From Methanobacteriota archaeon (GTDB lineage Archaea; Halobacteriota; Methanosarcinia; Methanotrichales; Methanotrichaceae): a stretch of DNA of 64,000 nt. Under the pieces are notes generated by a model that made no database searches, was not told the origin of the DNA, and saw only the letters and a list, made by a program, of their open reading frames with translations. Below, piece by piece: positions 34,198 through 42,483 of this stretch. The number at the start of each line of letters is the position of its first letter. Position 1 is the stretch's first letter. The stretch is from NCBI GenBank assembly GCA_029553285.1, contig JAKPCO010000101.1, positions 1 to 64,000 of the forward strand, in the 5' to 3' direction. The translations under genes were made by a program, and so were the position numbers.

Positions 34198-36809
34198 GCT
34201 GCGCTCTCTCCCGCGATCCTCTCCATCACCCTTCTCTGGAACTCCTTCAGAAGCGCGAGCCTGTCCTGCGCCAGAACGACATCAGGAGCTCCAATGGACG
34301 CTATTCCGAATGCCATCGGGCCCGGAGACGGGCTTCTCTTTCTCACGATCTCTATATCCCCGGTGTTTATTGCCGCCACAACGCTCTTCATGTTATCAAG
34401 CTCGAACTTGTCCTCGACGATCTCGCGGTAGCTCTCCTTCAGGACCGCGAAGTCCTCGAGCCGCTTTGCGAGACCTATGAGCATGTCCGCGGATACCTGC
34501 TGCCTCCTGGCGCTCTTCCTGTGCCCCATGTAGTTCCTCAGGATCATGAAGAACCTGGTGGCGTTTATCCTGAAGACCCTCTTCAGGAGGTTTGTGTTCT
34601 CGACCGCTCTCCTGAGCAGATCCTCACACATCTCTGGTCTGATTGATCTGAGAGCTATGATGGGATCAGCCCTCGAACCCTCAGGGATCGAGAGCATGAA
34701 GCCTGTGTCCGCGATCGATACCAGAACATTGCTCCTGCCCTCTCTTGAAATGAGGTAAGCGACCATCCTGCTGAATCCATCGTTGAATTTCAGCCCGTAG
34801 TTGGTCATGAAGTAGTACACCCTTCTCCCTCGCGAGAAGGTCTCCTCCACAACGATACGTCTATCTGTTGAGACCGAGTCCTCTCCGAGGTACCTGATCT
34901 GCTGCTCGAATATCTGGTAGATGCTCCTGGCGCTGTTCTCGTCTATCGGGAGCATCTCGAGGAGGTGCTGAACGACCACTTCCTCATCAGCTCCCCTGAT
35001 GAGATCAAGCATGTGCGCCCTGAACTGAAGAACCCTCAGGCCGAGATCAAATGAGAGTGGGAGTTTCTCAGAGAACCAGCTCGGTATCGTCGGACGCTCT
35101 CCGGTGGGATCGACGTAGATCTTTCCGCCGCGCCTGTATCTGAATGCATACGATCTGCCGCCGAGGACGAACACATCACCCTTTGACAGACGTTCCAGGT
35201 ATTTCTCATCCAGGTTTCCGACCCATCTCCCATCCCTTGTGACGACATCGCAGGAGAACTCATCCGGTATCGTCCCCAGGTTGAGCATGTATATCATCCT
35301 GGAGTTCCTGCCACGTTTACCGAACTCACCTGTCTCAGGGTCGTACCAGATCTTCGCATAGATGTTTCTCTCCTCCAGATCGGCATAGGCGCCAGAGAGA
35401 TAGCTCATGACAGACCTGAGATCATCCTCGCTGAGGTCTCTGTAACAGTATGATCTTCTTATGATCCTCAGCGCGTCCTCAATCCGCCATCGCCGCTCGA
35501 GGGCCATGCCGAGGATGTGCTGGCACAGAACATCAAGACAGTTGCCGGGTATGTGTATCCTGTCCACAAATCCCTCTCTTGCGCATCCGAGCATCACCGC
35601 ACACTCTATGAGCTCGTCCCTGTCAAGAACAACGACCCTTCCTTTGACAACCTGATCCAGGCTGTGGCCTGCCCTCCCTATCCTCTGGAGCAGAGCAGCC
35701 ACAGACTTTGGCGATCCTATCTGGAGGACGAGATCCAGATGTGGCATGTCTATCCCGAGCTCCAGTGATGTGGAAGAGGTCACAACCCTCAGATCCCCTG
35801 ATTTCAGCCTCTCCTCGACATCCAGCCTGCTCGTCTTCCCCATTGAGCCGTGATGGCATCCTGAGTTGCTCTCGTTGTATCGATCCGGATACCTGGCCCT
35901 TAGGTTGTATAGTATCCTCTCTGCCCCGTTCCTGGTGTTCGTGAATACGAGCGTGTTTCTGTGCGACTGTATGAGCTCATCCAGAGTCTCGTACAGCGCC
36001 CGGCTGAGCTCTCCGGGGGTCGTGGAGATGAGATCAGGCACCGGGCATATCAGCCTGAGATCGAACTTTCTGGAGAACCTGGTATCGATGATCTCAACCT
36101 CTCTGCCAACACCACCGAGAAATGCCGCGACCTCTCTGAGCGGCTCGATGGTCGCGGAGCAGCCGATCCTCACGAAGCTCTCCCCGCCTGTCTCCCTTTT
36201 GAGCTCCTCCAGACGCTCCAGGCTGAGCGAGAGGTGAACCCCTCTCTTGGAGCCTGCAAGCGAGTGTATCTCATCGACAATGACCCACCGGACGGTCCTG
36301 AGCTTCTCCCTGAAGCGCGGTGAGTTCAGCAGCAACGCCAGGCTCTCAGGCGTCGTGTTCAGTATGTGCGGGGTCTTTCTGAGCATCTTCGCCCTGTCTG
36401 ATGATGATACATCCCCATGCCTGATGGCGTGCCTGATCTCCACCGCCTCTATTCCACGCTCTGCAGCGATCTCCTGTATCTCAGCCAGTGGGCGCTCCAG
36501 GTTTCTGTGTATGTCATTGGCCAGCGATCTCAGCGGCGATATGTAGAGGCAGTACACGCTGTTCTCGAGGCCATCTGTTCGGGAGAGTATGAAGAGGCTG
36601 TTTATTATGGAGATGAAGGCGGACAGCGTCTTGCCCGATCCAGTTGGTGAGCTTATGAGCACGCTCTTTCCCGCGTGGATCATGGGCACTGCGAGCCTCT
36701 GGGGCGGCGTGAACATCCTCTCCCGGCCACCAAAACTTCTGATCCACCATTCCCTGACCGTATCATCGAACAGAGAGAGTATCTCATCGTCTGAGTGATC
36801 CATCCGCAT
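34194..36809 (-). CDS. lhr: Lhr family ATP-dependent helicase
   Basis: 871 aa. A superfamily 2 helicase of the Lhr type that unwinds DNA and DNA:RNA hybrids in repair. N-terminal RecA domains carry SSPTGSGKT (Walker A), DEIHSL, SAT and the QRIGRAGH arginine-finger motif. These are followed by the winged-helix and the Lhr-core domain (RYLGEDSV, HRKSARRQQ). The first gene of the two-gene operon with the phosphoesterase. ATG 36809 follows a weak GGATAA. The 200 bases upstream are rich in inverted repeats. Confidence 0.94.
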   Translation of the reverse strand: MRMDHSDDEILSLFDDTVREWWIRSFGGRERMFTPPQRLAVPMIHAGKSVLISSPTGSGKTLSAFISIINSLFILSRTDGLENSVYCLYISPLRSLANDIHRNLERPLAEIQEIAAERGIEAVEIRHAIRHGDVSSSDRAKMLRKTPHILNTTPESLALLLNSPRFREKLRTVRWVIVDEIHSLAGSKRGVHLSLSLERLEELKRETGGESFVRIGCSATIEPLREVAAFLGGVGREVEIIDTRFSRKFDLRLICPVPDLISTTPGELSRALYETLDELIQSHRNTLVFTNTRNGAERILYNLRARYPDRYNESNSGCHHGSMGKTSRLDVEERLKSGDLRVVTSSTSLELGIDMPHLDLVLQIGSPKSVAALLQRIGRAGHSLDQVVKGRVVVLDRDELIECAVMLGCAREGFVDRIHIPGNCLDVLCQHILGMALERRWRIEDALRIIRRSYCYRDLSEDDLRSVMSYLSGAYADLEERNIYAKIWYDPETGEFGKRGRNSRMIYMLNLGTIPDEFSCDVVTRDGRWVGNLDEKYLERLSKGDVFVLGGRSYAFRYRRGGKIYVDPTGERPTIPSWFSEKLPLSFDLGLRVLQFRAHMLDLIRGADEEVVVQHLLEMLPIDENSARSIYQIFEQQIRYLGEDSVSTDRRIVVEETFSRGRRVYYFMTNYGLKFNDGFSRMVAYLISREGRSNVLVSIADTGFMLSIPEGSRADPIIALRSIRPEMCEDLLRRAVENTNLLKRVFRINATRFFMILRNYMGHRKSARRQQVSADMLIGLAKRLEDFAVLKESYREIVEDKFELDNMKSVVAAINTGDIEIVRKRSPSPGPMAFGIASIGAPDVVLAQDRLALLKEFQRRVMERIAGESAA

Positions 36810-36828
36810 GAGTTATCCTGGTCGTGGA

Positions 36829-36990
36829 CATAGATCTTGTGGTCGGGATTTGGCCCCGAAGAGATGAACATGATGTCGGAGATCTGTGTGCATCGGCATA
36901 ATGCTGCCCGAACACCACGGGGTTGCATGCCTCTGAATTCGGAGACGGGCCACGACCACCAATGAGGATCTCCTGGGATCAAGATCCTCA
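36829..36990 (-). other. Inverted-repeat-rich leader upstream of lhr
   Basis: TGGTCGTGG at 36829 and CCACGACCA at about 36951 make a perfect 9-bp pair enclosing some 115 bases. Next to it, GAGGATC and GATCCTC near 36963-36990 form a second hairpin. On the minus strand both lie in the presumed lhr leader, and the first stem ends close to the lhr ribosome site. It could be a structured leader, a separate RNA, or a decayed mobile hairpin. No known riboswitch is recognised. Confidence 0.3.
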
Positions 36991-37029
36991 AAGCCCGCCT
37001 GGATGCGATTGCGCTGGATACATCGAAAC

Positions 37030-37038
37030 GCTTATAAA
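37030..37038 (+). promoter_or_regulatory. TATA box of the tRNA-Lys/tRNA-Trp pair
   Basis: GCTTATAAAC lies about 27 bases before tRNA-Lys G1 at 37062. The two tRNAs are four bases apart and should be one transcript. Confidence 0.6.
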
Positions 37039-37061
37039 CAGCTTTGTCATATTACCGACGC

Positions 37062-37135
37062 GGGCCGGTAGCTTAGTCAGGTAGAGCGAAAGGCTCTTAA
37101 CCTTTAGGTCGGGGGTTCAAATCCCTCTCGGCCCG
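37062..37135 (+). tRNA. tRNA-Lys (CTT)
   Basis: Acceptor GGGCCGG pairs with TCGGCCC. Anticodon stem AAAGG/CCTTT has loop CTCTTAA, giving anticodon CTT. The T arm has GTTCAAATC. Discriminator G at 37135. No CCA is encoded and no intron is seen. Confidence 0.94.
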
Positions 37136-37139
37136 CTAA

Positions 37140-37322
37140 GGGGCTGTGGCCTAGCCAGGTAGGGCGACGGGCTCCAGCGGTATGATTTGGATGATGAGCA
37201 ACGGGTCTGCTGAGCCATCCCGACGGGGATGGTGTTGATGATCCGTTGGAGCACTGAGAAGATCATGTGTTCTCAGAATCGGAGAGACCCGTCGATCGTG
37301 CGTTCGAATCGCACCAGCCCCA
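37140..37322 (+). tRNA. tRNA-Trp (CCA) with 109-base intron
   Basis: Exon 1 at 37140-37177 (acceptor GGGGCTG, D arm, anticodon arm ACGGG then CTCCAG). The intron is 37178-37286. Exon 2 starts with A38 and CCCGT at 37287 and ends with CAGCCCC and discriminator A at 37322. The anticodon is CCA at 37174-37176. The T arm GTGCG/CGCAC has TTCGAAT. The intron sits after position 37, the canonical archaeal splice site for a bulge-helix-bulge. Confidence 0.93.
37178..37286 (+). ncRNA. tRNA-Trp intron, box C/D 2'-O-methylation guide
   Basis: The intron reads as a complete archaeal C/D RNA: box C ATGATGA (37191-37197), D' CTGA (37210-37213), C' TTGATGA (37235-37241) and D CTGA (37254-37257). Both guide spacers are 12 bases. 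The D' guide pairs with C35 to about position 43 and, by the five-base rule, targets C39. The D guide pairs with G31 to A36 and targets C34. This follows the intron known in Haloferax pre-tRNA-Trp, which directs methylation of C34 and U39. Here position 39 is C and the guide base is G, so the pairing is kept. Confidence 0.85.
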
Positions 37323-37377
37323 CCTTTCTGACGGCACCGTTAAATAGAATGCTCGACACCCTCTGAGTGGTGCTGAG

Positions 37378-37680
37378 ATGTACTCGGATATTCTCACGAT
37401 GTGCTGGTCGATAAAAGAGGTCAACAAGAACCTTTCAGACAGAGAGCCACTGATGGATTACACCGTGCGCTATCTGAAGAATGCATGCTCCCGTCTGGGC
37501 GATATGCTCCTTCATATCGACTCGCAGTCTCCGGGCGAGGAGATCACCGTCAGGGACAGGGACGGGAGGGAGAGGCGATTCTCGCTCAAGGAGATCGCAA
37601 AGATGCTGCTTGACGCGAAGAAGGTCGTTGAGTTCAACCTAATCGATAATATCGAGTCGTGGGCGAGATCAAAGGCGTGA
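37378..37680 (+). CDS. Conserved-looking small protein of unknown function
   Basis: 100 aa, helical and charged, with a central strand pair (EEITVRDRDGRERRFSL). Nothing suggests a signal peptide or membrane segment. ATG 37378 lies about 34 bases after a TATA-like GTTAAATAG, so the leader is very short. The codon pattern is like that of its neighbours and the gene is followed by a T-run terminator. I do not recognise the family. Confidence 0.7.
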   Translation: MYSDILTMCWSIKEVNKNLSDREPLMDYTVRYLKNACSRLGDMLLHIDSQSPGEEITVRDRDGRERRFSLKEIAKMLLDAKKVVEFNLIDNIESWARSKA

Positions 37681-37690
37681 TAAACGCCTC

Positions 37691-37697
37691 ATTTTTT
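37691..37697 (+). terminator. T-run terminator
   Basis: ATTTTTTAC, 10 bases after the stop of the 100-aa gene. A run of six T on the coding strand fits an archaeal stop signal. Confidence 0.5.
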
Positions 37698-37736
37698 ACA
37701 GGCATAAGACCCCTTTCAGGGAGGTTTCGACTTACC

Positions 37737-37800
37737 TTCGACGTAGTTGAGTGATCCGAAACACATTCGACTGCGTCGAAAGGTTTCGACGAAGTCGAAA
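37737..37800. repeat. Three tandem mini-hairpins with 3-base loops
   Basis: TTCGAC-GTA-GTTGAG (37737-37751), TTCGAC-TGC-GTCGAA (37766-37780) and TTTCGAC-GAA-GTCGAAA (37784-37800). The last two are perfect and the first is decayed. The loops differ while the stems are the same, so the stem is what has been kept or copied. They lie between the 100-aa gene and purA. Confidence 0.6.
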
Positions 37801-37908
37801 CGCAGGAAGCCCTGCCCCTTCAGGGGAGAGGGAGTTGCCGCCAGGGTTCTCCCGCAGTGAGATCTGTGTGGGAAATGGTTTATCTACAATGCATCAAACC
37901 CAGGCAGC

Positions 37909-39174
37909 ATGTTCACGATAATCACAGGTGCACAGTTTGGTGATGAGGGGAAAGGCAAGATTGTGGATCTGCTTGCTGAAAAGTATGATATCATTGCGCG
38001 CTTTCAGGGCGGGGATAACGCGGGGCACACAGTGAAGGTAGGGGATAAAACATACAAGCTCCATCTGGTGCCCAGCGGCGTTCTTTTCAACAAAAGACTT
38101 CTGATAGGTCCGGGCGTGGTGCTCAACCCGAAGATCCTCTGGGGAGAGCTCCAGGCCCTCTGGGGAGAGGGCATGAAGGTCGATCTCGGAATAGATCCCA
38201 AGACGAGCATAATAATGCCCTACCACATAGAGATGGACACGCTGAGGGAAAAGGCCAGGACAGCGAAGATCGGCACCACCAGGCGCGGCATAGGGTATGC
38301 GTATATCGACAAGATCGCGCGCGAGGAGGTGCAGATGGCTGATATCACGGATCCGGAGATGCTGAGAAAAAAGCTCGAGGAGATAGCGCCGGCGAAGGAA
38401 GCCGCGATAAAGGAGATGGGAGGGGATCCGTCTGTCGTGAGGGACGAGGCTCAGCTGAGCGAGTACCTGGAGATCGGCAGGGCTCTCAGGAACAACCTCA
38501 CAGACGTCTCGCTTGAGATAAACAGGGCGCTCGATGATGAGAAAATGGTGCTTGCAGAGGGAGCGCAGGGATCGTTTCTGGATGTGATCCACGGCACACA
38601 GAAGTTCGTCACATCGAGCTTCACAACAGCAGGCAGCGCGTGCGCCAACCTCGGCGTTGGTCCGGTGCGCGTCGATAATGTTGTGGGCGTTGTGAAGGCG
38701 TATATCACACGCGTGGGTGAGGGGCCGCTGCCCACCGAACTCAGGGACGAGACGGGAGACAGGCTCAGGGAGGCTGGCGGAGAGTATGGAACAACGACCG
38801 GAAGGCCTAGGCGCTGCGGTTGGTTCGACGCGGTTCTGGGAAGAAAGGCGGTTTATCTGAACGGATACACCGAGCTTGCTCTGACAAAGCTGGATGTGCT
38901 CACTGGCCTCAGGAGGATAAAGATCTGTGTCGCATACGAGCTCGATGGTGAGATCCTGGAATACCCGCCGGAGAGCACCTCGGAGCTTGAGAGGTGTGTC
39001 CCTGTGTACGAGGAGATGGATGGCTGGTCTGAGAGCATAAGCGACGCCCTAGATTACAGCGACCTGCCACAGAACGCGAGGGCGTATGTGGAGAGGATCC
39101 AGGAGCTCATGGATGTGGATATAGCTGCGATATCAGTCGGGCCTGCGAGGGAGCAGACCATCTACATGGAGTGA
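37909..39174 (+). CDS. purA: Adenylosuccinate synthetase
   Basis: 421 aa. It joins IMP and aspartate with GTP, the first step from IMP to AMP. P-loop GDEGKGK, NAGHT, the TTRRGIGYAY IMP loop and the GTTTGRPRRCGWFD aspartate loop are present. A TATA-like TTTATC lies about 25 bases before ATG 37909, so the transcript is nearly leaderless. Its last 13 bases overlap pyrE, which runs the other way. Confidence 0.97.
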   Translation: MFTIITGAQFGDEGKGKIVDLLAEKYDIIARFQGGDNAGHTVKVGDKTYKLHLVPSGVLFNKRLLIGPGVVLNPKILWGELQALWGEGMKVDLGIDPKTSIIMPYHIEMDTLREKARTAKIGTTRRGIGYAYIDKIAREEVQMADITDPEMLRKKLEEIAPAKEAAIKEMGGDPSVVRDEAQLSEYLEIGRALRNNLTDVSLEINRALDDEKMVLAEGAQGSFLDVIHGTQKFVTSSFTTAGSACANLGVGPVRVDNVVGVVKAYITRVGEGPLPTELRDETGDRLREAGGEYGTTTGRPRRCGWFDAVLGRKAVYLNGYTELALTKLDVLTGLRRIKICVAYELDGEILEYPPESTSELERCVPVYEEMDGWSESISDALDYSDLPQNARAYVERIQELMDVDIAAISVGPAREQTIYME

Positions 39175-39725
39175 TCGCGCGGTGTGATCCCGAGGTCGTC
39201 TCTTGTGAAGAGCGACTCGAGCTCGAATCCCGCGTCCCTCAGAGCCTCCCTTCCTCCCTCCATCCTGTCCAGGACTGCAAGTACCTGCACTGGCCTGTAG
39301 CCCGCCTCCTCGATGCGCTCGATCGATCTGAGGAGCGATCCCCCTGTTGTCACGACGTCATCGACGACCGCAACTTTCGTCCCCGCCTCCAGCGCTGGCC
39401 CCTCGATGAACCTCCTCTTGCCGTGCTTCTTCGGCTCCTTTCTCACGATCAGGCCGCACAGATCCCTCCCCTCAATATGGCCGACCACAATCATGGAGGA
39501 GATGATCGGGTCTGCCCCCAGCGTCATCCCTCCGATGGCGCTGACCTCTGGTCTGACGAGATCTAGGAGAAGTTTTGCTGTCAGATACGCTCCGCGTGGG
39601 GTGAGGACCATTCTTCTCAGGTCTACGTAGTAGTCGCTGGTGCGGCCGGATGAGAGGACTACAGTGCCGATCTCAAGCGCCATCTCTTTTATCAGGCTTA
39701 GAAGCTGCTCCCTGAGCTCTGACAT
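39162..39725 (-). CDS. pyrE: Orotate phosphoribosyltransferase family protein
   Basis: 187 aa type I phosphoribosyltransferase. It shows SSGRTSDYYVDLRR, the flexible-loop RKEPKKHGKRRFIEG and the PRPP loop VVDDVVTTGGS. These fit orotate phosphoribosyltransferase, which makes OMP in pyrimidine synthesis. Archaeal relatives of this branch include the transcription regulator GfcR, but the loop Lys-Lys-His-Gly-Lys is that of an active enzyme. It converges on purA with a 13-base overlap. Confidence 0.92.
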   Translation of the reverse strand: MSELREQLLSLIKEMALEIGTVVLSSGRTSDYYVDLRRMVLTPRGAYLTAKLLLDLVRPEVSAIGGMTLGADPIISSMIVVGHIEGRDLCGLIVRKEPKKHGKRRFIEGPALEAGTKVAVVDDVVTTGGSLLRSIERIEEAGYRPVQVLAVLDRMEGGREALRDAGFELESLFTRDDLGITPRDHSM

Positions 39726-39758
39726 TCTGACCTCTGATCATTGCCGCCCGAAGCATTC

Positions 39759-40658
39759 TCACTTCCGGGCAGCGAGCTCAACATCCTCTCTGTATATCGG
39801 TGTGCCCTCTGACTCTGTGCATTCCCTGAAGAGCTTCATCAGGAGCTTTGTCACAGGTCCGGGCCTGCCGTTCCCTATCACCCTGCCGTCGATCCTGGAG
39901 ACAGGAGCTATCTCAGCCGCGGTTCCCGTAACGAAGACCTCCTCCGCGGTGTAGAGATCGAAGAGCCCAAGCCTGGTCTCCTGAACCGGTATGCCGTTCC
40001 TGCTCGCGAGCTCCAACACGACCTCTCTGGTTATGCCCTTCAGGTTGTTCAGGGTCGGCGGGGTGTGGATTCTGCCGTCTCTCACAACAAATATGTTGTC
40101 GCCGCTACCCTCCGAGATCGTGCCCTCAGCGTCCAGGAATATCGCCTCATCCCCTCCTTTTATATTGGCCTCTATCTTCGCGAGGATGTTGTTCAGGTAG
40201 TTCAGAGACTTTATGTTCGGTGGGAGCGCGGCAGGCGAGTTCCTTCTCACGGTGACTGTGATCGCGTTCAGTCCGACCTCGTAGAGGTTGCCGTACATCG
40301 CGTCCCACCTGACCGCTATTATGATGACAGTGGGCTTTGAGCACTTTCTCGGATCGAGGCCCAGGTCGCCAACGCCCCTGGTGACCAGAGGCCTGATGTA
40401 CGCGTCTCTCAGATTGTTTCTCCGCAGGGTCTCGAGTATCGCCTCGCACATCTCCTCCTGCGTCATCGGTATATCGAGCATTATGGCCTGCGCTGAATCA
40501 TAGAGGCGCCTGACATGCGCCTCGAGCCTGAAGACCCTGCCTCCGTATGCGCGAATGCCCTCGAAGACCCCATCTCCATAAAGAAGACCGTGGTCGAAGA
40601 CGGAGACCACAGCCTCCTCTTTCGGGACGAAGCTGCCGTTGACGTAAACGATGCTCAT
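39759..40658 (-). CDS. ilvE: Branched-chain amino acid aminotransferase
   Basis: 299 aa fold type IV PLP enzyme. It makes valine, leucine and isoleucine from their 2-oxo acids. Family features are [18 protein letters not shown], the PLP-lysine segment [14 protein letters not shown], and [18 protein letters not shown] 40658 has GGGAGG six or seven bases upstream; ATG 40673 is also in frame but has less support. It stands alone with a divergent ribH upstream. D-amino-acid and aminodeoxychorismate relatives share the fold, but the motifs favour IlvE. Confidence 0.93.
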   Translation of the reverse strand: MSIVYVNGSFVPKEEAVVSVFDHGLLYGDGVFEGIRAYGGRVFRLEAHVRRLYDSAQAIMLDIPMTQEEMCEAILETLRRNNLRDAYIRPLVTRGVGDLGLDPRKCSKPTVIIIAVRWDAMYGNLYEVGLNAITVTVRRNSPAALPPNIKSLNYLNNILAKIEANIKGGDEAIFLDAEGTISEGSGDNIFVVRDGRIHTPPTLNNLKGITREVVLELASRNGIPVQETRLGLFDLYTAEEVFVTGTAAEIAPVSRIDGRVIGNGRPGPVTKLLMKLFRECTESEGTPIYREDVELAARK

Positions 40659-40739
40659 GGATGTCCTCCCCATTTGCTTAGGATAAATGGGTTTTGATGC
40701 ATGGTATCGATGGATTTATTAAAGAATGCATGAACCTAG

Positions 40740-41180
40740 ATGGTTACATCTTCATCGGATGTTGATGTTATGGTACGACTTGGTTTCGTGGTTTCAGAGT
40801 TCAATAGGGATATAACATACCAGATGGAGCTCCTCGGGAGGGAGCATGCGCGATTTCTCGGCGCTGAGGTTGTCCAGACGATAATGGTTCCCGGGGTCTA
40901 CGACATGCCGCTGGCTGTCAGAAAGCTCCTGAAGAGCGACGAGATAGATGCTGTTGTGGCGATCGGATGCGTGATCCAGGGAGAGACCGCGCATGACGAG
41001 ATCGTCGCACAGCATGCTGCAAGAAAGCTCATGGATCTCTCGCTGGAGTTCGACAAGCCCGTCACGCTCGGCATCAGCGGCCCGAGGATGTCAAGGCCGG
41101 ATGCCCACAAGCGTGTGGATTACGGCAAGCGCGCGGTCGAGGCAGCCGTCAAGCTGGTCAGGCGCCTGAGGGGGGAGTGA
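40740..41180 (+). CDS. ribH: 6,7-dimethyl-8-ribityllumazine synthase
   Basis: 146 aa from ATG 40740, or 136 from ATG 40770. It condenses the pyrimidine and butanone phosphate precursors in riboflavin synthesis. It has the archaeal form: GFVVSEFNRDITYQM, VPGVYDMPLAVRKL, AIGCVIQGETAHDEIV and ISGPRMSRPDAHKRVDYGKRA. A TATA-like ATTTATTA at 40714-40721 puts the start site near 40740, which favours the longer, leaderless start. It overlaps the GTG of the next gene and is otherwise one base from it. Confidence 0.92.
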   Translation: MVTSSSDVDVMVRLGFVVSEFNRDITYQMELLGREHARFLGAEVVQTIMVPGVYDMPLAVRKLLKSDEIDAVVAIGCVIQGETAHDEIVAQHAARKLMDLSLEFDKPVTLGISGPRMSRPDAHKRVDYGKRAVEAAVKLVRRLRGE

Positions 41181-41182
41181 AC

Positions 41183-42322
41183 ATGGTATCAAAGAGACTC
41201 GCATCAATAGAGGAGTCCGCCACCATGAGGATCTCTGCTGAGGCCAAGCGCCTGAACTCTGAGGGGTTTGATATCATAGATCTCGGGGTTGGAGAGCCGG
41301 ATTTCGATACCCCCAGGCACATATGTGATGCGGCCTGCAGGTACATGATGGAGGGAAAAACAAGATACACGCCGACGAACGGGATACCTGAGCTCAGAAG
41401 GGCGATCGCCAAGAAGCTCCGGGAGGAGAACAGGATACCGGCGGTACCTGATGATGTTATAGTGACTCCAGGGGCGAAGATGGCTGTCTTCGCGGCAATC
41501 CAGGCGCTTCTCGATGAGGGAGATGAGATGGTGCTCATCGGCCCATCATGGGTGAGCTACGAGCCCTGCATAAAATTCGCTGGCGGCAGGCCTGTATGGG
41601 CCGATGTCGACCAGGATTTCATGCCGATAGATCTTCCTGATGCGATAACAGACAGGACAAAGGCGATACTCGTGAACTCCCCATGCAACCCGACCGGCGC
41701 TGTCTTCGGGCGCGATGTGATGAACGAGATCAGGGATCTCGCCATCGACCACGATATCTATGTCGTATCCGATGAGGTCTACGAGAAGATAATCTACGGG
41801 CATGAGCACATCAGCATCGCCTCGCTCCCCGATATGGCAGACAGGACTGTTACCATAAACGGCTTCTCGAAGTCATACGCAATGACCGGCTGGAGGCTGG
41901 GATACCTCACAGGTCCGAGGGATCTGCTGAAGTGGGTCAGCAGGCTTCTCTCCCACTCCGTCTCACATCCGACCACCTTCGTCCAGTGGGCTGGCATCGC
42001 AGCTCTCGAGGGGCCCCAGGATGATGTGAGGAGGATGACGGAGGAGTTCAGGGCAAGAAGGGATCTGCTGGTGGAGGGTCTGAGATCGCTGGGGATAAGA
42101 TGCGCACTCCCCGGCGGGGCGTTCTACACATTCCCGGACGTCTCCCACCTCGGCGGAGGGGATGCCTTCGCTGAGCGGTTGCTCAGAGAGGCGAAGATCG
42201 CGGTCACACCGGGATCTGCATTCGGCCCTGGCGGAGAGGATTACGTGAGGATATCCTATGCGACATCGATAGATCGCCTCAGAGAGGCGCTGGAGCGCAT
42301 TGAGAGCATGCTGAGCGGCTAG
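41183..42322 (+). CDS. Aspartate aminotransferase family protein
   Basis: 379 aa class I aminotransferase with YTPTNGIPELR, CNPTGAVF and the PLP lysine in NGFSKSYAMTGWRLGY. In methanogens this branch includes aspartate aminotransferases and related enzymes of amino-acid or coenzyme synthesis. ATG 41183 lies behind GGGGAGTG; a GTG two codons earlier overlaps ribH. The gene pairs with ribH, and in some archaea such a pair is stable, though the link is unexplained. The exact substrate is open. Confidence 0.88.
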   Translation: MVSKRLASIEESATMRISAEAKRLNSEGFDIIDLGVGEPDFDTPRHICDAACRYMMEGKTRYTPTNGIPELRRAIAKKLREENRIPAVPDDVIVTPGAKMAVFAAIQALLDEGDEMVLIGPSWVSYEPCIKFAGGRPVWADVDQDFMPIDLPDAITDRTKAILVNSPCNPTGAVFGRDVMNEIRDLAIDHDIYVVSDEVYEKIIYGHEHISIASLPDMADRTVTINGFSKSYAMTGWRLGYLTGPRDLLKWVSRLLSHSVSHPTTFVQWAGIAALEGPQDDVRRMTEEFRARRDLLVEGLRSLGIRCALPGGAFYTFPDVSHLGGGDAFAERLLREAKIAVTPGSAFGPGGEDYVRISYATSIDRLREALERIESMLSG

Positions 42323-42451
42323 CAGCACTGCAGCTCTGTGAGCGCCAGGAGGGGTCCCAGGGGCGTTCGGGTTGAGGTGACATGGGGAGCTCGGTAGTGC
42401 GCCCCCTGCAGGCTATCTTTTTTCCGGATTCACAAATGCATCACAAAAAAA
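42323..42451. other. Spacer before xseA
   Basis: 130 bases ending in an A/T-rich block. It holds the xseA promoter at its end and no gene. Confidence 0.3.
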
Positions 42452-42460
42452 TTATATAAG
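42452..42460 (+). promoter_or_regulatory. TATA box of xseA (leaderless)
   Basis: ATTATATAAG centred 28 bases before ATG 42484, which predicts transcription starting at the start codon. Confidence 0.6.
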
Positions 42461-42483
42461 ATTGCAATAACTGCTCCCTGCAG

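Noticed and set aside
39162-39174. purA-pyrE overlap as an antisense regulator
   Set aside because: A 13-base tail-to-tail overlap is common between packed convergent genes.
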